This document shows, piece by piece, positions 46,282 through 55,319 of a DNA stretch of 64,000 nucleotides. The notes under the pieces are model-generated. The model did not search any database. It was not told the DNA's origin and was given only the letters and a program-made list of their open reading frames with translations. How positions within the stretch are numbered: the first letter of the stretch is position 1; every line of letters begins with the position of its first letter. The stretch spans positions 705,081 to 769,080 of the forward strand of contig BQJC01000002.1 in NCBI GenBank assembly GCA_021604505.1, read 5' to 3'. Position numbers and translations under genes: made by a program. Origin of the DNA: Nitrospinaceae bacterium (GTDB lineage Bacteria > Nitrospinota > Nitrospinia > Nitrospinales > VA-1).

Positions 46282-46863
46282 ATGCAGAATAAATTCACCT
46301 CTGAAATGAATCAAGAGTCCGATATGCGCGAACCCCACTCTTCCCAAAAGCTGTTAAAATTGATCCGAATTTTGTTTTTTTGTTTTATTGCGATTTCCTT
46401 TTCAAGCATTCCATTTTCTTTTGCCGACACCTCCGGTTCCAAGTTCGAAAATAGAGGAGACGTGGTGGTGGATAGCCAAACAGGTTTAATGTGGCAGAAG
46501 GCCGACTCCTATCATGAATTGAAAAAGGGAGTCAACTGGTACGAAGCTCAGGAGTACATCGGTAAAAAAAATGCGCAAAAATTTGGCGGTTATGAAGATT
46601 GGCGGTTGCCCACGCTGGATGAATTGAACAACCTGTGGGACGCTTCCCGCCCCTTGAACAGCAAGGATGGGGAAAAAATCGGATTGCCCGGAGAATTTAC
46701 AGCGGGAGGAAGTTACTATTTGTGGACCGCCAACGAACGCGGTCTGGATAATGTCTGGTATTTTGGACTGGGCCACAAGGAAAACTATTTCAACCTGAAA
46801 GAACTGGGGGACTTGGATCAGGGAGTTCGAATGGTCCGTAAGGCGAAAGGTTCCGAGGGCTGA
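46282..46863 (+). CDS. exported DUF1566 (Lcl C-terminal) protein
   Basis: A 193-residue protein with an N-terminal signal sequence (RILFFCFIAISFSSIPFSFA). A DUF1566 domain follows: VVVDSQTGLMWQKAD, GYEDWRLPTLDEL and YLWTANE. The fold is C-type-lectin-like and common in surface or lipoprotein contexts. ATG codons at 46306 and 46324 are alternative starts. Unlinked to the cytochrome downstream by a 74-base gap. Confidence 0.8.
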   Translation: MQNKFTSEMNQESDMREPHSSQKLLKLIRILFFCFIAISFSSIPFSFADTSGSKFENRGDVVVDSQTGLMWQKADSYHELKKGVNWYEAQEYIGKKNAQKFGGYEDWRLPTLDELNNLWDASRPLNSKDGEKIGLPGEFTAGGSYYLWTANERGLDNVWYFGLGHKENYFNLKELGDLDQGVRMVRKAKGSEG

Positions 46864-46937
46864 TTTTCCTTTGATGGGTCCGGGAAATTTTAATTCAAAA
46901 GGGCGTTGGAAGCCTGCCTTCCGACTGAGGACGAACC

Positions 46938-48725
46938 ATGAAACACACCATAGAACCACTGGCCGGTTGTGTCCGGTCCGTTATATCTTTTAATTGGCTG
47001 TTCGCCTGTTTGACGGTTTTGCTACTCGTTCCCGGCTCGGCATTTTCCGAGGACAAAAAGGACCCGGATCACTCCATGCACTCGATGGATCATGGGGGCA
47101 TGGACCACGGGAGCATGGATCATGGAGGAATGACGCATCAGGAAAAACCGGTCACGCCGGGTGGAGAGTACCGAACCGAACCGAGTCCGATGGATCATGG
47201 CGGTCACGGGGACCACGGTGCACAACCGGACAGCCTGTTTCGAACCCGGGGCGCTCATGATGCCATGAACATAAAAAAACCGGAAGTGGGCGGGGAAGAG
47301 GCTCTCCTTGCCAGGGGCCGGAATATTTATCTGCACATGTGTGTGTTTTGTCATGGCCAGGACGGTAACGGCGGCGGCGCCGCGGTGGAGTATCTTTATC
47401 CTTGGCCGAGGGATTTTCGCCTGGGAATTTTCAAGTTTCGCACCACGCCGACCGGCACCCTGCCGCGCGATGAAGATCTTTACCGGACGATCATCAAAGG
47501 AGTTCCGGGGACATCGATGCCCGCCTGGGAGGACGCCGTTTCTCCCGAGGACACCTGGGCGTTGATCAATTTGATCAAGAGTTTCTCGCCCAGGTTTCAA
47601 AAAGAACCTCAGGGAGAATCGATTCAGCCCGGTGAACCTCCGAAAGCGACTCCGGAGTTGATCGCCAAAGGCAAGAAGTTGTTCAATCAACACAAATGTG
47701 TGGATTGCCACGGCCTAAAAGGCCGCGGGGACGGAAAATTCGCCGATTCCCTGATCGACGCCTGGAAGCACGCGGTGTTTGTGCACGACATCACCGATCC
47801 AAACGCCTTAAAGTCCGGTTATTCCGCGAAGGATCTTTTCCGCACCCTGAGCACGGGTCTGGATGGAACGCCCATGCGGGCTTATTCCGATTTGCCGAAA
47901 AATGACCGCTGGGCACTGGTTCATTACATCCGTTCCATTTTTTCCAAAGAGTTTAAAAAAGCGGAATTTGAGACCGACCTCTATTCCTATCCGGTGGGCG
48001 TTGAGTTGAACACCGACGTGAACAGCCCGGTCTGGGAAGGCGTCAAATCCACGCAGTTGGTGTTGCGCCCGCTGTCCGCAAGGCGCGGAGCGATCGAATC
48101 CATCAACGTGTCCTCGGTGAACAATGGCGAACAGATGGCCATTCGTCTGCGGTGGAGAGATCCCACCCATGACGCCTTTTCTGAATTGACCTCCGATGTG
48201 TTTCGCGATGGGGCCGCCGTTCAGTTTGCGCTGGGAGACGTCACCCTTCACACGCACGGGCACAACGAGCCGTTTTTTGGCATGGGCAACCGCAACAAGC
48301 CGGTCAATATCTGGCACTGGAAGGCCGGCCTGGAGGAAACCATGGAAGCCGAGGATGAACTTGAATACGCCGGCGGCGGCGTCGATATGGATGCTTTGAT
48401 ATTCGGGGGGATCATGTCCAACCCGGTGTCCCGCTTGAACGCTACCGCCGAGAATGCAGTTGAGGAACTGAACGCCGAAGGCTTTGGAACGATCACCCCC
48501 CAGCCTCCTGAAAATCAAAACGTCGAAGGCTATGGAGAATGGAAAGATGGCGCCTGGACCGTGGTCTTTCTACGCGATATGCCGAAAACCGGAAAATGGG
48601 ACATCGACCTCACCCGCAGCGATTCAGCGCTGGTGGCGTTCGCGCTTTGGGACGGGTTGAAAGAAGACCGCAACGGACGCAAGGTCGTCAGCGTCTGGCA
48701 GCGGTTGAATCTGGTTACCAAATAA
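46938..48725 (+). CDS. di-haem cytochrome c with haem-b domain, NxrC-like gamma subunit
   Basis: A 595-residue periplasmic electron-transfer protein. Signal peptide to about residue 37. Residues 43-95 are His/Met-rich with repeats of the MDHGGMDHGS kind, a likely copper-binding segment. Two cytochrome c domains follow, with CVFCH (135-139) and CVDCH (254-258). The C-terminal 230 residues (from about 350) resemble the ethylbenzene-dehydrogenase/DMSO-reductase gamma haem-b domain (MAIRLRWRDPTHDAFSE, AVQFALGD, MGNRNKPVNIWHW). This combination is that of candidate NxrC subunits of nitrite oxidoreductase in nitrite oxidisers. No nxrA/nxrB are in the window, so the function is inference. Confidence 0.8.
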   Translation: MKHTIEPLAGCVRSVISFNWLFACLTVLLLVPGSAFSEDKKDPDHSMHSMDHGGMDHGSMDHGGMTHQEKPVTPGGEYRTEPSPMDHGGHGDHGAQPDSLFRTRGAHDAMNIKKPEVGGEEALLARGRNIYLHMCVFCHGQDGNGGGAAVEYLYPWPRDFRLGIFKFRTTPTGTLPRDEDLYRTIIKGVPGTSMPAWEDAVSPEDTWALINLIKSFSPRFQKEPQGESIQPGEPPKATPELIAKGKKLFNQHKCVDCHGLKGRGDGKFADSLIDAWKHAVFVHDITDPNALKSGYSAKDLFRTLSTGLDGTPMRAYSDLPKNDRWALVHYIRSIFSKEFKKAEFETDLYSYPVGVELNTDVNSPVWEGVKSTQLVLRPLSARRGAIESINVSSVNNGEQMAIRLRWRDPTHDAFSELTSDVFRDGAAVQFALGDVTLHTHGHNEPFFGMGNRNKPVNIWHWKAGLEETMEAEDELEYAGGGVDMDALIFGGIMSNPVSRLNATAENAVEELNAEGFGTITPQPPENQNVEGYGEWKDGAWTVVFLRDMPKTGKWDIDLTRSDSALVAFALWDGLKEDRNGRKVVSVWQRLNLVTK

Positions 48726-48766
48726 TTCGCAACCGGGGAAAGGCCATTTCAGCATTTCGACATTCG

Positions 48767-50053
48767 GTGGTTAAAAAGAAGCGGCTGGTATTTTTTCTGG
48801 TTGCCACCGTTATTTTTGGCGGGGGAGGCTTCGGCCAGGCCGGCGCCTTGGAACAGGTGGGTTCCGGAGAGCTAAAGCGGCTGGTTGCCCAGCATCTTCC
48901 ACAGCCCTACCCGGATGAAATCAAATCCCTGGACGTGTTGCATCGCGAGATCGATCTGGGTGAAGGCCGGGGAAAGGTTCATTTTTCCATTCCGGGTTTT
49001 AAAACGTTTGCTTGCGGAAAATGCCACCAGGGACCGGAACTGCTTGCTTCAGCCGCGATGCGGATGAAAGAAGTTTTGACCCGCCTTCAGTCTCAATTCC
49101 CGGATATTTCAAGGGTTCCCCTCAAACAATACATCATCCAACCCTGGGCGGATGAATTGCTGTCCCCCAGGCAATTCGCACACACCACCTTCGACAGCAT
49201 CCGCATTTTTCCCCGCACGATTCTCATCGATTCCAAAATTTACGGCAATGCCACCCATCTTCACGAAACCCTGCACTTGACCCAGGAGTTTGTCGGGCCC
49301 GCGAACGAACTGGAAGCGTATGGACTGAATATCCGATCCGACCCAAGGTTTTTGTTATTGAACTATCCTTATTTTTCCGATGTGGTCACCGCGTTTTTTC
49401 TGGCCGATTTCCAGCGCATCCTGAAGGACTTTTATGCCCGGCCTGTGGATGAAAGTTCGAACGTTTCCCGGGAAACTCAGTGGTTCATGGACCCGTTTGA
49501 CGAGAAGGATCTCAAGTCCCTGGCTCAGGCAGTGAACGCCATGGAGCCTGTTCTGGCGGAGGTCACCCGGCTTTTAAGAAAAGATCCCATCCCGGCTTCC
49601 TACTGGAGTGAGCAGACGAATGACGGCGCCTTACTTCTGGAAATAGCCGCTGTCAAACTGTTACCGTTGCCGCCTGTTCCCGAAATAACCGAGGCGGTTC
49701 GTTTAGAGGCCTATGCCATCATCGACCACCAAATGCGAAAGACCGACAACACCAGGCTGGGCTATAAGGTAAACCGCAAACAGGAGGCGCTGCTCACTTT
49801 AAAGCATCAGCTAAGGTTGGACGATCCTTTAGCGCGGTTGAGTTTGTATTTTCGTTATCTCAAAGGAAGATTCATCGGTCCGGGGGGGGAGGTTCGATTG
49901 ACCGTAGAAAATAAGGATGACCTTACCGACTTTGCTGAACAGAAATTGGAAGGCATTGCCAGAATGTCCCGGTTCGAACGGCTGACGCCCCTGGAAAAGG
50001 ACGGGGCGAATCTTATGATCGAATCGATAAAACAAAAGCTGCAAGATCTGTAA
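48767..50053 (+). CDS. exported mono-haem (CXXCH) protein with an HEXXH motif
   Basis: A 428-residue protein starting (GTG 48767, weak ribosome site) 42 bases after the NxrC-like gene. Signal peptide LVFFLVATVIFGGGGFGQAGA. One haem-c motif CGKCH occurs about 85 residues in. HLHETLHLTQEF then gives HEXXH, the zinc-protease motif, followed by a conserved-looking NELEAYGLN that could provide a third ligand. I know no family that joins these. The rest is helical. Likely a partner or maturation factor of the cytochrome. Confidence 0.6.
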   Translation: MVKKKRLVFFLVATVIFGGGGFGQAGALEQVGSGELKRLVAQHLPQPYPDEIKSLDVLHREIDLGEGRGKVHFSIPGFKTFACGKCHQGPELLASAAMRMKEVLTRLQSQFPDISRVPLKQYIIQPWADELLSPRQFAHTTFDSIRIFPRTILIDSKIYGNATHLHETLHLTQEFVGPANELEAYGLNIRSDPRFLLLNYPYFSDVVTAFFLADFQRILKDFYARPVDESSNVSRETQWFMDPFDEKDLKSLAQAVNAMEPVLAEVTRLLRKDPIPASYWSEQTNDGALLLEIAAVKLLPLPPVPEITEAVRLEAYAIIDHQMRKTDNTRLGYKVNRKQEALLTLKHQLRLDDPLARLSLYFRYLKGRFIGPGGEVRLTVENKDDLTDFAEQKLEGIARMSRFERLTPLEKDGANLMIESIKQKLQDL

Positions 50054-50082
50054 ACGCATCTCTTGCAGCTTCGTTGTTTTTT
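50036..50082 (+). terminator. rho-independent terminator overlapping a stop codon
   Basis: An 11-bp perfect stem (AAGCTGCAAGA 50036-50046, TCTTGCAGCTT 50061-50071) has the TAA of the upstream gene in its 14-base loop. CGTTGTTTTTT follows it. It ends the cytochrome operon; part of the stem is also coding sequence. Confidence 0.8.
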
Positions 50083-50109
50083 ACCGGGCCGTCTGCGCCG
50101 AATTGCTAT

Positions 50110-50643
50110 CTAAAGCCGATGCGCCGGAGTGACCATTGCCGGGCCTTTGACGTGGTCCTCAAGGGTTTCGTTTTGCACTTTATCCTGCAATTTCATCAGA
50201 GCGTCGATCACCATTTCAGGACGCGGAGGACACCCGGGGATGTAAACATCGACGGGGATGATGGTATCGATGCCCATCACCGTGGCGTAGTTGTCATAAA
50301 ACCCGCCTGAAACCGTGCACACGCCATAAGCCACCACCCATTTAGGTTCGGTCATCTGGTTATACACTTTTACCAGAATAGGGGCCTGCTTGTGGCTGAT
50401 GGTGCCCACCACCATCAATAAATCTGCCTGACGCGGGGAGAACCGGGGAAAAGCGGCTCCGAAACGGTCCAGGTCGTAGCGCGGACCGGCAACCGACATA
50501 AATTCCATCCCGCAACAAGCGGTGATGAACGGATAGATAAAAAACGAATATTTCCTTGCCCAGTTGATTGCCTGGGTCATCTGGGTGACAATGACGTTGT
50601 TTCCAAGACTCAGCTCGGTTTGCGCTTCATACAAATTGGCCAT
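50110..50643 (-). CDS. nuoB: NADH-quinone oxidoreductase subunit B
   Basis: A 177-residue complex I subunit carrying cluster N2, the last iron-sulphur centre before quinone. Ligand motifs: CCGMEF (tandem Cys), GVCTVSGGF and PGCPPRPEM. The order MAWKI-like NWARKYSFFIYPFITACCGME is normal. It is alone: no nuoA, C or D beside it, with the upstream gene on the other strand. Either this lineage scatters its nuo genes or it is an extra copy. Confidence 0.93.
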   Translation of the reverse strand: MANLYEAQTELSLGNNVIVTQMTQAINWARKYSFFIYPFITACCGMEFMSVAGPRYDLDRFGAAFPRFSPRQADLLMVVGTISHKQAPILVKVYNQMTEPKWVVAYGVCTVSGGFYDNYATVMGIDTIIPVDVYIPGCPPRPEMVIDALMKLQDKVQNETLEDHVKGPAMVTPAHRL

Positions 50644-50812
50644 TCAATTTACTCCTTCATTTGAATTCTTTGCTCTTTTCACAGGCCGATGAGCCTCATC
50701 ATAAAAGATTTTGTCTAAAATTCCAAGGAATTCCGAGCTCTTTCAGGGCGTGGAGCTTAGGGAGGTCCCCTCGCCCAACTTCGACCATCGGAAACAGGGG
50801 TTAAATTTATGA

Positions 50813-50839
50813 TTGCGGTAGCCGGGGAAATGCTATAAT
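50813..50839 (+). promoter_or_regulatory. putative sigma70 promoter
   Basis: TTGCGG (50813-50818) and TATAAT (50834-50839), 15 bases apart. The 312 bases between nuoB and the LRR gene otherwise show no gene. Confidence 0.4.
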
Positions 50840-50955
50840 TCCCGGTACCGGATACACTCGATAGGTCATGATTTCAGACCGTTAGATTGGCCGAATATTT
50901 TGTCCGCCCGGAGTCGCGCGGCTTTTTAATCAATGCACCTGAAGATAGGGGAGTT

Positions 50956-51504
50956 ATGGATTATTCAAAAAACAAACAAGCCAAGGGTCAAAACCGGGCG
51001 TCCGACGAAACCGAGATGGTCGTCCGCGACAACTTGAGCAAGGATGGAAAAACGCTGGATTTGACAGCGGCCTACCTGAAAGAATATGGCGCGAAGGACA
51101 TCGCATCTTTCGAATTTTTAAAGGATTTGACCACGCTGGAATTTGGCACCAATCTGATCGGTCCCAAGGGGGCCAAATATCTTGGGCAAAGCGCGGTTCT
51201 GACCAACCTGACCTCCCTCAATCTGTTTTACAACGGAATCGGCAATGAGGGCGCGAAGTACATTGCGGTATCCGATAACCTTCAAAGCCTGCAAAACCTG
51301 GTTCTATCCGACAACAACATCACCGATGAAGGGGCCATCATGCTGGCCAAATTCCTGCCTCTGTTTCCCAATCTGGTGCGTCTTGACATGCGCCTGAACA
51401 AACTCAAAGAGGAGGGGAAGCAGGCTCTTCAGGACGCACAAAAACTGATGCAATTGAAACACCTGTTGCTGGATAAAGTGGAAGGCTTTCAGGTCAAAAG
51501 TTGA
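50956..51504 (+). CDS. leucine-rich-repeat protein
   Basis: A 182-residue cytoplasmic LRR protein of the ribonuclease-inhibitor type with about four 28-residue repeats. Examples are LTTLEFGTNLIGPKGAKYL, LTSLNLFYNGIGNEGAKYI and LVLSDNNITDEGAIMLAKF, with the LxxLxLxxNxIxxEGA pattern. ATG 50956 (GGGGAGTT before it) is chosen; an in-frame frame opens at 50887. Role: protein binding; partner unknown. Confidence 0.75.
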   Translation: MDYSKNKQAKGQNRASDETEMVVRDNLSKDGKTLDLTAAYLKEYGAKDIASFEFLKDLTTLEFGTNLIGPKGAKYLGQSAVLTNLTSLNLFYNGIGNEGAKYIAVSDNLQSLQNLVLSDNNITDEGAIMLAKFLPLFPNLVRLDMRLNKLKEEGKQALQDAQKLMQLKHLLLDKVEGFQVKS

Positions 51505-51530
51505 TTGAGCAGAAGTAAGTGCAGTATGGA

Positions 51531-52424
51531 TTAAACATTATTGACCGTCACCAGGTCATCGTCGAACAAAGCCCGCACATCTTCAAACTGAATGCCTGCA
51601 ATTTCGATCGACTTTTTGACCGGTGGTTTTTTGTAGACGATATTCCATAACTGGGTTCCCAGTTCTTCAATATTTTCCAGAGCCGGTTTGAGCGCGTCCT
51701 TTCTCAACATGCGGAAACTGTCCAGTCCGATCGCCTGCCATTTTTCATTGGCTTCCCGGCAGGTGCGGTAAAACTCCAGTTCGCGCTCCACCTGAGGAAG
51801 GGATTTACGAAGTGGATGGGCTCCCACAGAACCTGGAAACATCGATTGAAACTCCTTCTCGATGCGCCTGGCTTTTCCTCCTGTGAACAGAAACCCTGTG
51901 AGCTGACCATTTAATGGGCGCAGCGCGGCCACCCAGTCAGTCACCTTATCCAATAGTTCGTAAGACATTTCTTCAGCCAGCAGTAAATCGGAGTAGTTCT
52001 TTTTTTTATTTTCATGGATCTCGTTCAGAGTCCGGTACAGTTCCCTCAGCACGGTGTTCAGGTTGCCCACCGTGACCGCTTGGCCGGGGCTCCGGGTTTC
52101 CTTGAGCGAAACAACTTCCATCTCCAACGTTCGCGTCGGGGTTTCGATAAAATTGATTTGTGGAATGTCGAGAAGCCGGTCAAAGGTTTCCGCTGTGATG
52201 GCCAGATCGATGGCAAATTCTTCCAACAGCCAGTTCCGGGTTCTGCGGCATTTCACCACATCGCGAAGAATTTCCGCGACCAGTTCCAAAGGCTCGGAAG
52301 TGGCTTCCAGTTGATCGACCTTGGCGCTGTCGCCGAGCAGCTTGGTTAGAATTCTTTTGGGCTGTTGCATGACACGATGGTATAGAGATTGTTTAAATAG
52401 AACCGGATTTATTTTACTTCCCAA
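51531..52424 (-). CDS. conserved-looking helical protein of unknown function
   Basis: A 297-residue soluble, mostly helical protein that I cannot assign. It has no signal peptide, membrane segment or catalytic motif. Features: a leucine/charged region (LEATSEPLELVAEILRDVV), a Trp/Leu segment (WVAALRPLNGQLTGFLF), and an acidic C-terminus (FEDVRALFDDDLVTVNNV). ATG 52424 or 52370 may start it. It lies 48 bases upstream of nhaA's stop side, on the same strand as nhaA but after it, so it may be co-transcribed with nhaA in neither obvious direction. Confidence 0.6.
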   Translation of the reverse strand: MGSKINPVLFKQSLYHRVMQQPKRILTKLLGDSAKVDQLEATSEPLELVAEILRDVVKCRRTRNWLLEEFAIDLAITAETFDRLLDIPQINFIETPTRTLEMEVVSLKETRSPGQAVTVGNLNTVLRELYRTLNEIHENKKKNYSDLLLAEEMSYELLDKVTDWVAALRPLNGQLTGFLFTGGKARRIEKEFQSMFPGSVGAHPLRKSLPQVERELEFYRTCREANEKWQAIGLDSFRMLRKDALKPALENIEELGTQLWNIVYKKPPVKKSIEIAGIQFEDVRALFDDDLVTVNNV

Positions 52425-52472
52425 ACGACTTTCAACACAAGCCGGGTGAGCGGGAAACCGATGCCCCGACGA

Positions 52473-53666
52473 TCAGCGGGGGTTGGTTCTGGATTTTTTT
52501 CTCTTGATAGCCGTGCGCAAAATCGCATAACCGAACAGTGCCGAGAGGATGGAGCCGGTCAAAATTCCCAGCCGGTCTCCGGCGACGGATTCCAGGTTCC
52601 CTTCCTCGAAGGCAAGGGAACTGATGAACAGACTCATGGTGAAGCCGATTCCGCACAACGCGGAAACCCCATACAATTGAAGCCAGTTCACTTTTTTAGG
52701 CAATTTGGCCAAGCCGCATTTAACGGCAACCCAGCTGAACCCGAAAACACCCAGTTGTTTTCCCAGAACCAGTCCGAGAGCGATTCCCAGCGGAACCGGC
52801 GCCGTGAGAGACGAAAGCGAAAGTCCCTCTAACGAGATTCCGGTGTTGGCAAAAGCAAACAGAGGTAAAATCACGTAAGCAACCGTGGGGTGCAGATCTT
52901 CTTCGAGCCTCTCGAGGGGCGATGGGACGAGGGGGGTCGAATCGCGCAAGGGGATAAACGCCGCGAGGAGAACCCCGGCCAGTGTTGCGTGCACGCCGGA
53001 CTTTAAAACCGCCGCCCACAGGACCGCACCGACCAGTAAATAAGAAGCAATGCTTTGCACCCCTTTTCGGTTGAATAGAAAAAGAATGCCAATTAAAACG
53101 GCAGCAGTCAGCAGGGATGAAAGGGAAAGTTTGCTCGTGTAGAAAATCGCAATGATGATGATGGCGCCGAAATCATCCATGATTGCCAGCGTGAGTAAAA
53201 ACAATTTGAGAGCATGCGGAACCCGTTTTCCAAGCAGCGACAGGACTCCCAAAGCAAAGGCAATATCCGTTGCCGAAGGAATGGCCCACCCCTCAAGGGC
53301 AACCGGGTTGTCCCAATTGAGAGAAGCGTAAATGAAAGCGGGAACCGCCATGCCGCCGACTGCGGCCACGGCAGGCAGGGTGATGCGCGAGGGATCGGAC
53401 AATTCCCCCTGCAGGATTTCGCGCTTAATCTCCAACCCGACGAGAAAGAAGAAAATCGCCATGAGGCCGTCGTTGATCCACAACAGCAAGGGTTTAGCGA
53501 TTTCAAACTCGCCGATGCGGATGGCGACAGGAGTGTTCAAAAGTGCGCCGTAAAGGGGTTGCAGAGGCGTGTTCTCAGCAATCATCGCAAGGGTTGCGGC
53601 GAGGGCTAGAAGCAGGCCACTGGCTGATTCCAGTCGCAGAAATTCACGGAGTGCTTTTAATACCAT
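52473..53666 (-). CDS. nhaA: Na+/H+ antiporter NhaA
   Basis: A 397-residue inner-membrane antiporter with about eleven helices, exporting Na+ in exchange for protons. Signature residues: the tandem aspartates in [12 protein letters not shown], preceded by [36 protein letters not shown] and [18 protein letters not shown] segments match. It fits a marine or saline host. It lies immediately left of the mobile region, divergent from the tRNA fragment. Confidence 0.95.
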   Translation of the reverse strand: MVLKALREFLRLESASGLLLALAATLAMIAENTPLQPLYGALLNTPVAIRIGEFEIAKPLLLWINDGLMAIFFFLVGLEIKREILQGELSDPSRITLPAVAAVGGMAVPAFIYASLNWDNPVALEGWAIPSATDIAFALGVLSLLGKRVPHALKLFLLTLAIMDDFGAIIIIAIFYTSKLSLSSLLTAAVLIGILFLFNRKGVQSIASYLLVGAVLWAAVLKSGVHATLAGVLLAAFIPLRDSTPLVPSPLERLEEDLHPTVAYVILPLFAFANTGISLEGLSLSSLTAPVPLGIALGLVLGKQLGVFGFSWVAVKCGLAKLPKKVNWLQLYGVSALCGIGFTMSLFISSLAFEEGNLESVAGDRLGILTGSILSALFGYAILRTAIKRKKSRTNPR

Positions 53667-53862
53667 GGGATTTTTTCGATCTTTATTTGCAGGAATCCAA
53701 GTTTAGCACAATTACAAACCGGGTTCTTCATGCGGTTCGACCATAGCTTCCAAAATGCCTGTGATCCGTCCGATAAAATTTAAGGTTCGAGGCGGGAAGC
53801 AACCTGTGCTAATATCTCCTGCAAAAATTTTTAGCACAAATTGAGCAACAAAAATAATTCCA

Positions 53863-53901
53863 GCCGGGGTGGCGGAATTGGTAGACGCACAGGACTTAAA
53901 A
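53863..53901 (+). pseudogene. 5' half of a tRNA-Leu(UAA), cut in the anticodon loop
   Basis: Thirty-nine bases from the G at 53863 match the 5' half of a tRNA-Leu: acceptor strand GCCGGGG, D arm GGCGGAATTGGTAGAC, anticodon stem ACAGGA and loop CTTAAAA (anticodon UAA). Directly after the loop the sequence turns AT-rich and never supplies TCCTGT or a T arm. This is the scar of an insertion at the anticodon loop, beside the integrase at 54059. The 3' half is not found in the window. Confidence 0.75.
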
Positions 53902-54058
53902 ACAGAAAAGTATAAAAATTAAAAAACTTATAACTACCTATAAAATATTATGTTAAACTTATTTTTGAGATCAAATAACGTCGATTTTTTTGTTACACAT
54001 CTCTTACACAAAACGGCCTTTTTTCGAGAAAATATCAGTGGCATACCAGAAACATACG

Positions 54059-55255
54059 ATGATGGGAGGCAAAGTCCACGTCTATAAACGTGAGAACAGC
54101 CGCTACTGGCAATGCTCCACCTATCTCTCTGGTAAAAACAGGCGCACAAGTACCAAACAGGAAAGCCTCGCTCATGCCAAAGACTTCGCGGAAGACTGGT
54201 ATTTAGAATTACGCGGAAAAAGTCGCCGTGGCGAATTAAAAGACGAAAAAACCTTCAAAGAAGCCGCCGCGCAATTTGGCCGGGAATACGAAATCATTAC
54301 AGAAGGCCAACGTAACCCGATTCATGTAAAAAACTACATGGACAAGTTACGTTTGCATTTAATTCCTTTCTTTGGAGAGATGGGTCTATCGGAAATCACA
54401 CCTGGACAGGTCCAGGAATACCGCATACACAGAAGAGAAAAATCTATGGAACAGCGCGGGAAACCGCCGTCCCGTAGCACGATGCACAAAGAAATCGTAA
54501 CGCTCCGTCAAACGCTAAAAACCGCTATTCGACACGGTTGGCTTCAATATCTGCCCGATCTTTCAGAGCCTTATAAAACCTCGGGGAAAATCTCACATCG
54601 AGCATGGTTTTCACCAGAGGAATACAAACAGCTCTATGAGGCCACACGACACCGTGCTCAAAATCCACCAAAACCTCAATTCAAGTGGGGATGCGAACAG
54701 GTTCATGATTTTGTACTGTTTATGGCCAATACCGGCTTACGCCCTGACGAGGTATGGCGACTTGAATACAGGGATGTTCAAATCATAGAATACGAACCCA
54801 CCGGAGAACAAATTTTAGAAATTCAAGTGCGCGGCAAGCGCGGTGTTGGCTATTGCAAAAGCATGACGGGAGCCGTCAGGCCTTTTGAAAGACTGAAAGA
54901 GCGCAATAACCCTGAACCGACTGACTTGTTATTCCCAAAAAGACACCGGGAACTTTTTAATAGAATCCTTAAAGAAGAAAACCTTAAGTTTGATAGGGAG
55001 GGTCAAGCCCGAACGGCCTATAGCCTACGGCACACATATATTTGCCTGCGACTTATGGAAGGTGCTGATATTTACCAGATCGCTAAAAACTGCCGCACCA
55101 GTGTCGAAATGATCGAAAAATATTACGCCTCACATATCAGCACAACTCTCGATGCGGAAGCTATCAATAAAATGAAGTCTAAACCAACACCAAAATCCAA
55201 AAACAAAAGTAAGACGAAAAAGAAAGCTACTAAAACCAAAAGGAATAAGAATTAA
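54059..55255 (+). CDS. tyrosine recombinase (phage-type integrase)
   Basis: About 398 residues. N-terminal Arm-binding segment (KVHVYKRENSRYWQCSTYLSGKN), SAM-like core-binding domain (residues 80-170), then the catalytic domain. Catalytic residues: Arg in TGLRPDEVWRLEYRDV, Lys in GKRGVGYCKS, box YSLRHTY (Tyr in place of the first His), and nucleophile Tyr in MIEKYYASH. The lysine-rich tail after the active site is unusual. Start is uncertain (ATG 54059, GTG 54038 or TTG 53990). It sits between the broken tRNA-Leu and the intron-bearing tRNA-Leu, so it is the likely enzyme that targeted the anticodon loop. Confidence 0.88.
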   Translation: MMGGKVHVYKRENSRYWQCSTYLSGKNRRTSTKQESLAHAKDFAEDWYLELRGKSRRGELKDEKTFKEAAAQFGREYEIITEGQRNPIHVKNYMDKLRLHLIPFFGEMGLSEITPGQVQEYRIHRREKSMEQRGKPPSRSTMHKEIVTLRQTLKTAIRHGWLQYLPDLSEPYKTSGKISHRAWFSPEEYKQLYEATRHRAQNPPKPQFKWGCEQVHDFVLFMANTGLRPDEVWRLEYRDVQIIEYEPTGEQILEIQVRGKRGVGYCKSMTGAVRPFERLKERNNPEPTDLLFPKRHRELFNRILKEENLKFDREGQARTAYSLRHTYICLRLMEGADIYQIAKNCRTSVEMIEKYYASHISTTLDAEAINKMKSKPTPKSKNKSKTKKKATKTKRNKN

Positions 55256-55319
55256 AGGGATTCTTTGGCTTCAGATTTTGTTGGATGTCATCAATCCAAA
55301 GACTATAATGGAAAACAAT

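Noticed and set aside
53863..53901. Functional tRNA-Leu
   Set aside because: No 3' half of the anticodon stem, T arm or acceptor follows; the sequence becomes AT-rich at once.
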